Shown in pieces: positions 18,691 to 26,814 of a stretch of DNA of 45,351 nucleotides. The DNA is from DATJPD01 sp036394195 (GTDB lineage: Bacteria > Pseudomonadota > Alphaproteobacteria > CACIAM-22H2), in the NCBI GenBank assembly GCA_036394195.1, contig DASWFO010000331.1, forward strand, positions 1-45,351, written 5' to 3'. A program made the translations under genes and the position numbers. Numbering within the stretch: the first letter of the stretch is position 1; every line of letters begins with the position of its first letter. Under the pieces are notes generated by a model. That model had not been told where the DNA came from. It worked only from the letters and a program-made list of their open reading frames with translations, and did no database searches.

Positions 18691-18719
18691 GAGATAGGGG
18701 TTTACCCCGAATGAGTCAA
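18691..18719 (-). promoter_or_regulatory. groESL promoter, housekeeping-sigma type
   Basis: On the minus strand TTGACT (18714-18719) and TATCTC (18691-18696) are separated by exactly 17 bp and sit directly upstream of the CIRCE element. This fits a vegetative sigma promoter blocked by HrcA rather than an RpoH-only promoter. Confidence 0.75.
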
Positions 18720-18941
18720 GGGGCAAGCATTTAGAAGGACTTAGATTAGAGGGTTTCAAAAGCTTAACGGGGGGCTGCCCAAAAATGTCGCCGCAAACGC
18801 CCGCAAAATATCCAGCAGCACTCTCAAGAGCACGCTGCTAACCGTTTGTTTTTATTGATTCATTAGCCGTGTTCGGGGAACAATTGAGGCTGTCGATTCG
18901 TTCGATTCGTGAGGCTCAACAACGCTGGGGGCAGAACCGCT
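18720..18941. other. Gap between groESL promoter and usg
   Basis: This 222-bp gap is less G+C-rich than its surroundings, with patches such as tttgtttttattgattcat (18845-18863). It should hold the usg promoter. A short inverted repeat agcagc/gctgct (18812-18838 region) is visible. No ORF or RNA gene is recognised. Confidence 0.4.
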
Positions 18942-19202
18942 ATGGCTCTAGCATTACAGTTGCGAGACTACCGACTGACGACAGCCGAGATCCTCTATCA
19001 CATGCCGGATCATCCGACCCTGCTGCAGACCTATATCTGGCAGGCGCTCGATCTGGCGCCGAAGTATCCGGAGCTCCACAAGTTCCTGAGCTTCTGGGAG
19101 ACCAACCTCGACGGCAAGCTGCACAGCGTCCGCGTCGCGCAGTGCGAACTCATCAAGCCGCCGCAGATGCGCGCCAACGCCAGCCAGTTCGTCATTCACT
19201 AA
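18942..19202 (+). CDS. usg: Usg family protein
   Basis: An 86-residue protein matching the small Usg family of alphaproteobacteria across its length: LQLRDYRLTTAEILYHMPDH, LLQTYIWQALDLAP, LHSVRVAQCELIKPP. Its function is unknown; the name comes from its position upstream of another gene in early work. I chose the ATG at 18942 because the conserved family sequence starts there; a GTG at 18909 is possible. It is divergent from groESL and followed by the enamidase gene 121 bp downstream. Confidence 0.93.
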   Translation: MALALQLRDYRLTTAEILYHMPDHPTLLQTYIWQALDLAPKYPELHKFLSFWETNLDGKLHSVRVAQCELIKPPQMRANASQFVIH

Positions 19203-19323
19203 GCCGCCGCGTAATTCCGCGGCCTTGACGCCGCGGCGCCCATCCGCGACTTGACCCCCGCGGCTTGACCTTAGTCGCGGAAGTGACCGAAGCTTCGCCC
19301 TCAATCCTGGGCGGAGTACCAGT

Positions 19324-20517
19324 ATGGCCGAAGCGGCGAGCACCGGCGGGCCAGCCGGCAAACTTGTCATCAAGAATATCGGGCTGATGCTGTCGGGCGA
19401 TCTCGCCCGGCCGATCCTCGACGCCGACACGGTGGTCGCCCTGAACGGGAAGATCGCCGGCTTCGGCAAGGCGAAGGACCTCGACGCCGCTGGGGCCGCG
19501 ACGACGATCGACGCCAAGGGCTCGGCGCTGGCGCCGGGGCTCATCGACAGTCATGTCCATCCGGTGTTCGGCGACTGGACGCCGCGACAGAACCAGCTCG
19601 GCTGGATCGACTCGTTCCTGCATGGCGGCGTCACCACCATGGTGTCGGCCGGCGAGGTCCATCTGCCCGGCCGGCCGAAGGACGTGACCGGCGTCAAGGC
19701 GCTGGCGATCACCGCCCAGCGCACCTTCGATGCGTTCCGACCCAGCGGCGTGAAAATTCATGCCGGAGCGCCGCTCCTGGAAAAAGGCATGGTCGAAAGC
19801 GACTTTGCGGAGCTGGCGAAGGCCGGCGTGAAGCTGATCGGCGAGATCGGGCTTGGCAGCGTCAAGGCCGGCGACGAAGCTAGGCAGATGGTGGCGTGGG
19901 CGCGCAAGCACGGTCTCCAATCGACGATCCACACCGGCGGGCCGTCGGTGCCGGGCTCGGGCTATATCGACAAGGACGTGGTGCTCGAGGCCGATGCCGA
20001 CGTGATCGGCCACATCAACGGCGGCCACACCGCACTGCCGCTGGCGCAGATCACCTGCCTCTGCGAGCGCTGCGAGCGCGCGATCGAGATCGTGCACAAC
20101 GGCAACGAGCTCGCGGGCCTGCATGCGCTCCGCATCGCCAAGGAGCTCAAGCAGCTGAACCGCGTGATCCTCGGCACGGATTCGCCGGCTGGCTCGGGCG
20201 TCCAGCCGCTCGGCATCCTGCGGATGATCGCGCTGCTGTCGGGCGTCGGCGAAATCCCGGCCGAGCAGGCGTTCTGTTTTGCGACCGGCAACACCGCGCG
20301 GCTGCGCAACCTCGACGGCGGTCTGATCGAAATCGGCCGAGCCGCCGATTTCGTCTTCCTCGACCGCGCCCAGCATTCGAGCGGCACGGACCTGCTCGAT
20401 TCCGTGCGCAAGGGCGACCTGCCCGGCGTCGGCATGGTGGTCATCGACGGCGTCGTGCGCATCGGCCGCTCGCGCAACACCCCGCCCGCCGACCGCGTGC
20501 CGGAGATCGTGCATTAA
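19324..20517 (+). CDS. Enamidase (6-oxo-1,4,5,6-tetrahydronicotinate amidohydrolase)
   Basis: A 397-residue amidohydrolase strikingly similar to enamidase (Ena) of the Eubacterium barkeri nicotinate pathway. Shared blocks include HGGVTTMVSAGEVHLPGRPK, GVKALAIT, GVKIHAGAPLLEKG, IHTGGPSVPGS and the C-terminal KSRNTPPA-like SRNTPPADR. Candidate ligands are HVH at 77-79, E174 in GEIGLG, H203, H230 in GHINGG and D286 in GTDSPAG. Enamidase opens 1,4,5,6-tetrahydro-6-oxonicotinate to 2-formylglutarate with release of ammonia. A 6-hydroxynicotinate reductase gene at 29940, the enzyme one step earlier, supports this role strongly. The stop overlaps the next start (TAATG), so the two genes are translationally coupled. 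Confidence 0.9.
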   Translation: MAEAASTGGPAGKLVIKNIGLMLSGDLARPILDADTVVALNGKIAGFGKAKDLDAAGAATTIDAKGSALAPGLIDSHVHPVFGDWTPRQNQLGWIDSFLHGGVTTMVSAGEVHLPGRPKDVTGVKALAITAQRTFDAFRPSGVKIHAGAPLLEKGMVESDFAELAKAGVKLIGEIGLGSVKAGDEARQMVAWARKHGLQSTIHTGGPSVPGSGYIDKDVVLEADADVIGHINGGHTALPLAQITCLCERCERAIEIVHNGNELAGLHALRIAKELKQLNRVILGTDSPAGSGVQPLGILRMIALLSGVGEIPAEQAFCFATGNTARLRNLDGGLIEIGRAADFVFLDRAQHSSGTDLLDSVRKGDLPGVGMVVIDGVVRIGRSRNTPPADRVPEIVH

Positions 20518-21062
20518 TGCCGTTCTTCTCTGGGCTGACAGAAGACAGCGGGGTGCGCGACATCCTGGCGATGAACCCGGCCGCCGGCCGGGCGCTGATC
20601 GAGTATCACGAGGTGGTGCTGCGCGGACCGTCGCCGCTGTCGGTGGCAGAGCGCGAGCTGATCGCCGCCTATGTCTCGGGTCTGAACGGCTGCCACTACT
20701 GCCACGGCGTCCACGCGGTCACCGCCGAGGCGTTCGGCATTCCGGCGACGCTGATGAAAAGCCTCCTCGACGATCCCGAGACGGCCGATGTCGACCCGAA
20801 GCTGAAGCCGCTGCTCGCCTATGCGCGCAAGCTGACCTTGACGCCGGCCCGCATGACGGAGGCGGATGCGAAGGCCGTCTACGCCGCCGGCTGGACGGAG
20901 AAGGCGCTGCACGACGCGTGCAGCGTCTGCTGCCTGTTCAATTTCATGAACCGGCTGCTCGACGGCCATGGCGTTCATGGCAATGACAGCGTCTACCAGC
21001 GCCGCGGCCAGATGCTGAAAGACGACGGGTACGCGCCCCTGATCAAGCTGCTTGGCGGCTGA
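20517..21062 (+). CDS. AhpD/carboxymuconolactone-decarboxylase-like protein (peroxidase-related)
   Basis: 181 residues of the AhpD-like fold. The redox motif CHYCHGVHA (C59, C62, H66) is intact, as in alkylhydroperoxidase D and related 'peroxidase-related enzyme' proteins. Typical LSVAERELIAAYVSGLNG precedes it. It may reduce peroxides or act on a pathway intermediate; no specific substrate is predictable. Its ATG shares one base with the enamidase stop, so the two are co-expressed. Its 3' end overlaps the convergent dehydratase gene by 20 bp. Confidence 0.85.
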   Translation: MPFFSGLTEDSGVRDILAMNPAAGRALIEYHEVVLRGPSPLSVAERELIAAYVSGLNGCHYCHGVHAVTAEAFGIPATLMKSLLDDPETADVDPKLKPLLAYARKLTLTPARMTEADAKAVYAAGWTEKALHDACSVCCLFNFMNRLLDGHGVHGNDSVYQRRGQMLKDDGYAPLIKLLGG

Positions 21063-21993
21063 AGTCGACCGCGACCGTATTGCCGCCGCTGACAACCACG
21101 CCGACGCGCGCGCCGGGCTTCGGCTGATAACGCCCGGACAATAGGGCCGCGAAGGCCGCGGCTCCGCCGGGCTCGGCGACGATGCGCAAGGTGTTCCACA
21201 ACGCCGCCTGCGAGGCGCGGATCGCGTCGTCGCTGACCAGGATCACGCCGGCGACATGCTGCCGGGCGATCGGGAATACCAGCTCGCCGACCCGCTTTGG
21301 GGCGAGCGAGTCTGCCGCAATCCCGCCCGCCTCGGCGTCGACCGGCTTTCCGGCGGCAAGCGCCCGGGTGAGCGTGGGTGCCGCCTCGGGCTCGACGCCG
21401 ATCACGTCGACGCGGCCTTGATACCAGGCCGCGATGCCGCCGATCAGCCCCCCGCCGCCGACACCGACCAGCAATGAATCGAGATCGGGTGCTTGCTCTT
21501 CGAACTCGAGGCCGAGCGTCGCCTGGCCGAGCAAGGTCTCGCGCTGATCGAAGGCGTGCACCGGCAAGGCGCCGGATTGGGCGACCCAGCGCTCGCTGGC
21601 GGCCAGCGCGTCGGCATAGCGTTCGCCCTCGACGACGAGCTCGGCCCCGTAATCCCGGATGCGCTGGATCTTGGCCGGCGAGGAGATGCGCGGCACGAAG
21701 ATTTTGGCGGCCACGCCGAGCCGCTTGGCCGCATAGGCGACGGCGGCCCCGTGGTTGCCGCCGGACGCCGCGGCGACACCGGCGGCTGGTACCTTCCGCT
21801 GCAGCAGGTTGGTGAAGGCGCCGCGTGCCTTGAACGAGCCGGAATGCTGCATCAGCTCAAGCTTGAAGCAGAGCCGCAGGGGCGCCAGGCCGAAATCGGC
21901 GCCGTCGGCTCCGACCACCGGCGTCTGCCGAATATACGGGCGGATGACGCGCAAGGTCGCCGCGACCTGCTCGCGATCGATTCCGTTAGTCAT
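21043..21993 (-). CDS. PLP-dependent threonine/serine dehydratase-like enzyme
   Basis: A 316-residue fold-type II PLP enzyme. The Schiff-base lysine is in HSGSFKARGA (~residue 55), the substrate loop is ASGGNHGAAVAYAA, and the phosphate-binding loop is GVGGGGLIGG (~residue 180). It lacks the C-terminal ACT domain of biosynthetic IlvA, so it resembles catabolic threonine/serine dehydratases or hydroxyaspartate dehydratase-type enzymes that deaminate hydroxy amino acids. It lies 3 bp downstream of the mandelate-racemase-family gene, which argues for one operon. Its link to nicotinate breakdown is unclear. Confidence 0.87.
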   Translation of the reverse strand: MTNGIDREQVAATLRVIRPYIRQTPVVGADGADFGLAPLRLCFKLELMQHSGSFKARGAFTNLLQRKVPAAGVAAASGGNHGAAVAYAAKRLGVAAKIFVPRISSPAKIQRIRDYGAELVVEGERYADALAASERWVAQSGALPVHAFDQRETLLGQATLGLEFEEQAPDLDSLLVGVGGGGLIGGIAAWYQGRVDVIGVEPEAAPTLTRALAAGKPVDAEAGGIAADSLAPKRVGELVFPIARQHVAGVILVSDDAIRASQAALWNTLRIVAEPGGAAAFAALLSGRYQPKPGARVGVVVSGGNTVAVDFSRQAA

Positions 21994-21996
21994 GGT

Positions 21997-23085
21997 TCAG
22001 CTCAGACCGTAACGCTTCACCGCCGCTTCGTCCCAGGCAATGCCGATGCCGGGCCGCTCGGGGGCCGCGACGGCGCCGGCAACCACCTTGGCCGGCTCGG
22101 CGAGCACGCCCGAGGCGAGATCGAGATATTCGAGGTAGTGGCAGGTCGGCGTCACCGGCAGCAGATGGGCGCTGATCTCGACGAAGATGTGGCTGGAGCA
22201 GTCCTTGCCCGCCGCCTGGGCCAGGGCCGCGGCGCGCAGCCAGCCGGAGACGCCGCCGATCTGCTGCGGATCGGGCATCACGTAGTCTGAGGCCCCGGCG
22301 GCAAGCGCCGCCTCCATGTCGAACGGGCCCGAGAAGTTCTCGCCGATCTGCACCGGGGTCCTGAGCGCAGCGGCGACCTTGGCGCAGCCGGCGAAATCGT
22401 CGCAGCGCACCGGCTCCTCCAGCCAGGTGAGCTCTTCACCGTCGAGCGCCTGGCCGCGGCGGATCGCCTCGGCCACGCCGAGGCTCTGGTTGAAATCGGC
22501 CATCAGCGCCACATCATCAGGGATCGCCTTGCGGAACGCGCGGATCGCGGCCACGTCCTCGGCCAGGGTCGGCCAGCCGATCTTGATCTTGATCGCCTTG
22601 AAGCCGCTCTCAAGCGCCTTGGCGGCTTCGGCGGGTGCTTGCGCCGCCGCGATCATGCCGAGGCTGTTATAGGCGCGGATCGGCCGGCAGCTGCCGCCGA
22701 GCAGCACCGCCAGCGGCACGTTGCGGCTGCAGGCGAGCGCGTCCCATACCGCCATGTCGAGGCCCGAGATCGCGATGCCGGCGAGCCCGCGCGTCCCGCC
22801 GAGCAGCGTGAAGCGGGCGCGCAGCTTCTTCTCGATGTCGGCCGGCACCAGCGCTTCGCCGACCAGCGCCTCGGCCAGGCTGCGGACCAGCGCATCCAGG
22901 GGCTTCAGCGCAAAGCGCTGATAGGCGACCAGATAGGCGCGGCCGACGATGCCCTGGTCGGTCTGGACGTCGATCAGCAGCAGCGGCGCTTCGGTCAACG
23001 CCCCCGACGCGGTGGTGAGCGGCGCGCGGAGGGGGGCCACAACCGGCCGGGTGTGGACGGCGCGGATCTTGATCGGTGAGCTCAT
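21997..23085 (-). CDS. Mandelate racemase/muconate lactonizing enzyme family protein
   Basis: A 362-residue enolase-superfamily member. Catalytic residues fit the mandelate racemase subgroup: Lys in AIKIKIG (~residue 160), metal ligands Asp in MADFNQS, Glu in WLEEP and Glu in IGENFSG, and a His base in SSHIFVEISAH. These enzymes abstract an alpha proton from a carboxylate to racemize, cycloisomerize or dehydrate it. A role on a hydroxy-acid intermediate is plausible but unproven. The ATG at 23085 has GGGAGG five bases upstream; an out-of-frame ATG at 23090 is ignored. Confidence 0.88.
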   Translation of the reverse strand: MSSPIKIRAVHTRPVVAPLRAPLTTASGALTEAPLLLIDVQTDQGIVGRAYLVAYQRFALKPLDALVRSLAEALVGEALVPADIEKKLRARFTLLGGTRGLAGIAISGLDMAVWDALACSRNVPLAVLLGGSCRPIRAYNSLGMIAAAQAPAEAAKALESGFKAIKIKIGWPTLAEDVAAIRAFRKAIPDDVALMADFNQSLGVAEAIRRGQALDGEELTWLEEPVRCDDFAGCAKVAAALRTPVQIGENFSGPFDMEAALAAGASDYVMPDPQQIGGVSGWLRAAALAQAAGKDCSSHIFVEISAHLLPVTPTCHYLEYLDLASGVLAEPAKVVAGAVAAPERPGIGIAWDEAAVKRYGLS

Positions 23086-23167
23086 CGCATCCTCCCTCTC
23101 GCCCATTCAACGATTCATAGCCAATCGCGATCCCGGCCGCAGGCAAGTAAACTGACTATCTCCAATT

Positions 23168-23242
23168 CGTCATGCCCGCGAAAGCGGGTATCTATCGCCC
23201 GCCAGGTGCTCGCGAAACGCGACACCGGCGCGGGAATGACGC
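23168..23242. repeat. REP-like palindrome (cgtcatgcccgcg type)
   Basis: cgtcatgcccgcgaaagcgggta (from 23168) and gcgggaatgacg (ending 23242) form an imperfect inverted repeat with an inner cccgcgaaagcggg hairpin. It is one member of the 'gtcattcccgcg' family that also occurs near 29.7, 31.5 and 31.75 kb. It fills the gap between livF and the racemase-family gene. Confidence 0.75.
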
Positions 23243-23249
23243 CGAAGGT

Positions 23250-23963
23250 TCACACCGACAGGTACTGTGCTCGCACCGCCTCGTTGCCAGCAAGCTCGGC
23301 CATGGTCCCCGAATAGCGGATGCGGCCTTTCTCGATGATATAGGCGCGGTCCGACACCAGGCCGGCGAAATAGAGGTTCTGCTCGGAGAGCACGACGGTC
23401 AGGCCTTCGCTCTTCAGGCCCCGGATCGTGGTCGCCATCTGCTCGACGATGCGGGGTGCGAGCCCCTCCGACGGCTCGTCGAGCAGGATGGTGCTGGGAT
23501 TGCCCATGAGGGTGCGCGCGATCGTGAGCATCTGCTGCTCGCCGCCGCTCATACGTGCCGCGGGGCGGTCACGCATCTCGGCGAGGTTGGGAAAAATCTC
23601 GAACAGCCGCTCGGGCGTCCACACCGGTGCGCCGGCGCGCGGCGCCTGGCGTCCGACTTCGAGGTTCTCCAGCACGCTGAGCTCGCCGAAGATCCGCCGG
23701 TCCTCGGGCACGTAGCCGAGCCCCGCGCGCGCGATGACGTGCGAGGGACGGGCGGTGATGTCCGCCCTGTCGAACCGCACCGTGCCGGATGCCGGGCGCA
23801 CGAGGCCCATGATGCTCTTCATGGTGGTCGACTTGCCGGCGCCATTGCGGCCGAGCAGCACCACCGTCTCGCCGCGCCGCACGCCGAGCGACACGTCGGC
23901 CAGGATATGCGCCCGGCCGTAATAGGCGTTGAGGCCTTGGACCAAGAGCAGCTCGCCGTCCAT
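23250..23963 (-). CDS. livF: Branched-chain-type ABC transporter ATPase LivF
   Basis: A 237-residue HAAT-family ATPase. Walker A is GRNGAGKST, the signature is MSGGEQQMLTIARTL, Walker B is ILLDEPSEGL, and GLGYVPEDRRIFGELSVLEN is typical of LivF. It is the last of the liv genes and directly abuts livG (stop and start adjacent). The importer belongs to the branched-chain amino acid type, which in soil bacteria often carries aromatic or pyridine carboxylates. Its place beside nicotinate-type genes suggests such a substrate. Confidence 0.93.
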   Translation of the reverse strand: MDGELLLVQGLNAYYGRAHILADVSLGVRRGETVVLLGRNGAGKSTTMKSIMGLVRPASGTVRFDRADITARPSHVIARAGLGYVPEDRRIFGELSVLENLEVGRQAPRAGAPVWTPERLFEIFPNLAEMRDRPAARMSGGEQQMLTIARTLMGNPSTILLDEPSEGLAPRIVEQMATTIRGLKSEGLTVVLSEQNLYFAGLVSDRAYIIEKGRIRYSGTMAELAGNEAVRAQYLSV

Positions 23964-24725
23964 TCAATGGCTCCCGAACATCGCGCCGGAGCCGAGATAG
24001 ACGTCCTGCACCGCCTTGTCGGCGCGCACCTGCTGTGGCGAGCCTTCGGCGATCAGGCGGCCGCGGCTCAGCACGATGATCCGGTCGGCATGCGCGAACA
24101 CGACATCCATGTCGTGCTCGGTGAACAGCACCGCGATGTTGCGCGCCCGCGCGATGCGCGCCGTGAGCTCCATCAGCGCGATGCGCTCCTTGGGCGCCAT
24201 GCCGGCGGTGGGCTCGTCCATCAGCAGGAGCCGCGGCTGGTTGGCCAGCGCCACCGCGAGTTCGACCCGCTTCAGGTCGCCATACGCGAGCACCCCGCAG
24301 GCGCGCGACGCCTGGTCGGCCATGCCCACCTGCTCCAGAAGCTCGAGCGCGTCCGTCGCGTGGAGTTGCACCGCCGGAGTCCACGGATCGGCCAGCCGGC
24401 GATGATGCGACAACAGCGCCATCTGCACGTTCTCGACCACGGTCATCGACGCGAAGGTCGCGGTGATCTGGAAGGTGCGCCCCACCCCAAGCCGCCACAC
24501 AAGCCGCGGCGCCATTCCCGTGATGTCGCGGCCCTCGAACTCGACACGACCGGCGTCGGGACGAAGCTGACCGTTCAGCATATTGAAGCAGGTCGTCTTG
24601 CCAGCACCGTTCGGGCCGATCAGCGCCAGCATCTGTCCGGCATCGACGCCAAAGCTGACTCCGCCGACCGCCTGTACGCCGCCGAAGCTCTTGTGCAGAT
24701 CGCGGACGGCGAGCACCTCGGTCAT
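23964..24725 (-). CDS. livG: Branched-chain-type ABC transporter ATPase LivG
   Basis: A 253-residue HAAT-family ATPase. Walker A is GPNGAGKTT, the LivG-specific GRTFQITATF follows, the signature is degenerate (LAYGDLKRVELAVAL) as usual in this group, and Walker B is LLLMDEPTAGM. The ATG at 24725 overlaps the permease stop by four bases (ATGA). Together with livF it energizes the fused permease. Confidence 0.93.
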   Translation of the reverse strand: MTEVLAVRDLHKSFGGVQAVGGVSFGVDAGQMLALIGPNGAGKTTCFNMLNGQLRPDAGRVEFEGRDITGMAPRLVWRLGVGRTFQITATFASMTVVENVQMALLSHHRRLADPWTPAVQLHATDALELLEQVGMADQASRACGVLAYGDLKRVELAVALANQPRLLLMDEPTAGMAPKERIALMELTARIARARNIAVLFTEHDMDVVFAHADRIIVLSRGRLIAEGSPQQVRADKAVQDVYLGSGAMFGSH

Positions 24726-26602
24726 GGCTTCGCCCCGTGCCGCCGCGCCCACAGCCTCGCGACAAAGCCGGCGATACCTTCGGGGAACGCCAGCACCAGC
24801 AGGATGATCGCGAGGCCCAGCACGGCGCGCCAATATTCGGTGAGCCGCACCAGCTGCTCCTGCAGCGCCGAGTAGACGATGGCACCGACGATCGGTCCGC
24901 TGATCGTCTGCACGCCGCCCAGAAGAACCATCATCAGCGCGTCGACCGATTTCGAGATCGCGACATAAGTCGGGAACACGCTGCCCTTGAAATAGGCGAA
25001 CAGGCCGCCGGCGACGCCGGCCACGACCGCGGCGAGGACGAAGGCGGCCCACTGGACCCGCATCACGTCGATGCCGATCGCCTCGGCGCGCAGGGGAGAA
25101 TCGCGGGCGGCGCGCAACGCATAGCCGAACGGCGCATAGATGACCCGGCGCAGGAACAGCACGCCGATCGCGCACAAAGCCGCCGCGAGGTAGTAGTAGA
25201 CGGTCTTGCCGGAGGCCCACGCATCCGGCCACACCCCGAGGATCCCGTTATCGCCGCCGGTGACCGCCACCCATTGGAAGGCGATCGACCACGCGATCTG
25301 CGCAAACGCCAGCGTCAGCATCGCGAGATAGACGCCGGACAGGCGCACGCAGAACCAGCCGAAGATCAGGCCAGCGAGTCCCGCCAGCACCGGGGCTGCG
25401 ACCAGGCCCACCGCCAGAGGCGCCGCGGCGTATTTGGCGGCGAACGCAGCACCATACGCGCCGAGCCCGAAATAGGCGGCGTGGCCGAACGACGCCATGC
25501 CGCCCGGTCCCATGATGAAGTGCAGGCTGGCGGCGACGAGCACAAAGATCGCGATTTCGGTCAGCACCGACAGCGCGTAATCGCCGACCAGGGCCGGTGC
25601 CGCGATGATCAGAAGCAGGGCGGCGACACCGAGATATTTCAGCTCCTTCGGGGCGGCGCGCACCACCGGCTCGACGGTACCGGCACCGGTGGCGATCGCC
25701 GGCTTCCGTCCGAGGAGGCCGTAGGGGCGGACGATGAGAACCACCGCCATGACGAAGAAGCCGGGAACCAGGGTCATCTCGGAGAGCGACACGTTCATGC
25801 CGAAGACCTGGAACGCCGGCGCCAGCAGGAGAAAGGCCTGGAGCTCGGCGATCAGGAACGCGGCGAGATAAGCGCCGGTGAGGCTGCCCATGCCGCCGAC
25901 CACGACCACGACGAACGCATCCGAGATCGTCGGCAGGTCCATGTTCAACGCCAGCGGCTGGCGCGGCAGCTGCAGGCCGCCGCCGAGAGCGGCCAGGAAC
26001 GTGCCGAGGAAGAACACCGAGGTGAAGAGCAGCTTCTGGTCGACGCCGAGCGCCGCCACCATCTCACGGTCGAGGGTCGCCGCGCGCACCAGGGTGCCCC
26101 AGCGCGTGCGATGAAAGAGAAGCCACAAGGCGCCGAGCACCGCCGGCCCGATCGCGATCAGCAGCAGCTCATATTGGGGAAAGCGCTGACCGAAGATGAA
26201 GAGCGCGCCGCGCAGGCCGGGCGCGCGCGGCCCCAGCAGGTCCTCGGGTCCCCAGATCGCCAAGGCCGCGTCCTGGATGACCAGCACGACGCCGAAGGTG
26301 GCGAGCAGCTGGAAGAGCTCGGGTGCGGCGTAGATCCGCCGGAGAAGCAGGATCTCGACCGCGACGCCGACGACGCCGATGACCAGCGCCGCGAGCACGA
26401 TGCCGCCCCAGAATCCGAAGGGTCCGTAGGGCAGACGCGTGACGATCGACCACGCGACATAGGCGCCCAGCATGTAGAAGGAGCCGTGCGCGAAATTCAC
26501 GATCCGGCTGACGCCGAAGATGATCGACAGGCCCGAGGCGACGAGGAACAGCGACGACGCGCTGGCGAGCCCGTTCAGGAACTGGACGATCAGGAAATCC
26601 AA
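24722..26602 (-). CDS. Fused branched-chain-type ABC permease LivH-LivM
   Basis: A 626-residue inner-membrane protein combining both permease subunits. Residues ~1-295 are LivH-like (ASGLSIIFGVSRIVNFAHGS, VVGGMGSLTGAYLAA). Residues ~315-626 are LivM-like (LTEIAIFVLVAASLHFIMG, GLGAYGAAFAAKYAA, SKSVDALMMVLLGG). Separate LivH and LivM are the rule, so this is a natural fusion. The start must be the TTG at 26602, because an in-frame TAA lies only five codons upstream; the ribosome-binding site is weak. LivG overlaps the 3' end by four bases. Confidence 0.9.
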   Translation of the reverse strand: MDFLIVQFLNGLASASSLFLVASGLSIIFGVSRIVNFAHGSFYMLGAYVAWSIVTRLPYGPFGFWGGIVLAALVIGVVGVAVEILLLRRIYAAPELFQLLATFGVVLVIQDAALAIWGPEDLLGPRAPGLRGALFIFGQRFPQYELLLIAIGPAVLGALWLLFHRTRWGTLVRAATLDREMVAALGVDQKLLFTSVFFLGTFLAALGGGLQLPRQPLALNMDLPTISDAFVVVVVGGMGSLTGAYLAAFLIAELQAFLLLAPAFQVFGMNVSLSEMTLVPGFFVMAVVLIVRPYGLLGRKPAIATGAGTVEPVVRAAPKELKYLGVAALLLIIAAPALVGDYALSVLTEIAIFVLVAASLHFIMGPGGMASFGHAAYFGLGAYGAAFAAKYAAAPLAVGLVAAPVLAGLAGLIFGWFCVRLSGVYLAMLTLAFAQIAWSIAFQWVAVTGGDNGILGVWPDAWASGKTVYYYLAAALCAIGVLFLRRVIYAPFGYALRAARDSPLRAEAIGIDVMRVQWAAFVLAAVVAGVAGGLFAYFKGSVFPTYVAISKSVDALMMVLLGGVQTISGPIVGAIVYSALQEQLVRLTEYWRAVLGLAIILLVLAFPEGIAGFVARLWARRHGAKP

Positions 26603-26623
26603 GCGGCGCGCCGGTGATTAGAG

Positions 26624-26810
26624 ATAACTCCTCGTCCTGAGGAGGTCGCCCTTCGCTTCGAAGGGCGACCGTCTCGAAGGACGACGAAGATCAGCGGAGC
26701 CTCATCCTTCGAGACGCTGCTCTGAGCAGGAGCTCAGAGCAGCTCCTCAGGATGAGGCGCATTCATCAGCTCTGAGCCAAGCTCAGAGCGGCCCTCAGGA
26801 TGAGGCACAT
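26624..26810. repeat. Cluster of palindromic repeats (cctgagga/tcgaagga type)
   Basis: Three adjoining units with conserved flanks (ctcgtcctgagga, ctcgaaggacga, tcctcaggatgag) around variable hairpins. One is ggtcgccctt...aagggcgacc (26644-26653/26661-26670); another is a 12-bp stem gctgctctgagc...gctcagagcagc (26716-26727/26732-26743). The block separates livK from the permease gene. It may modulate expression by mRNA stabilisation or attenuation, as REP sequences do. Confidence 0.8.
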
Positions 26811-26814
26811 TCGC

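Noticed and set aside
24737..26617. 626-codon open frame antisense to the LivHM gene
   Set aside because: Shadow of a membrane-protein gene; its translation is an implausible run of charged residues.
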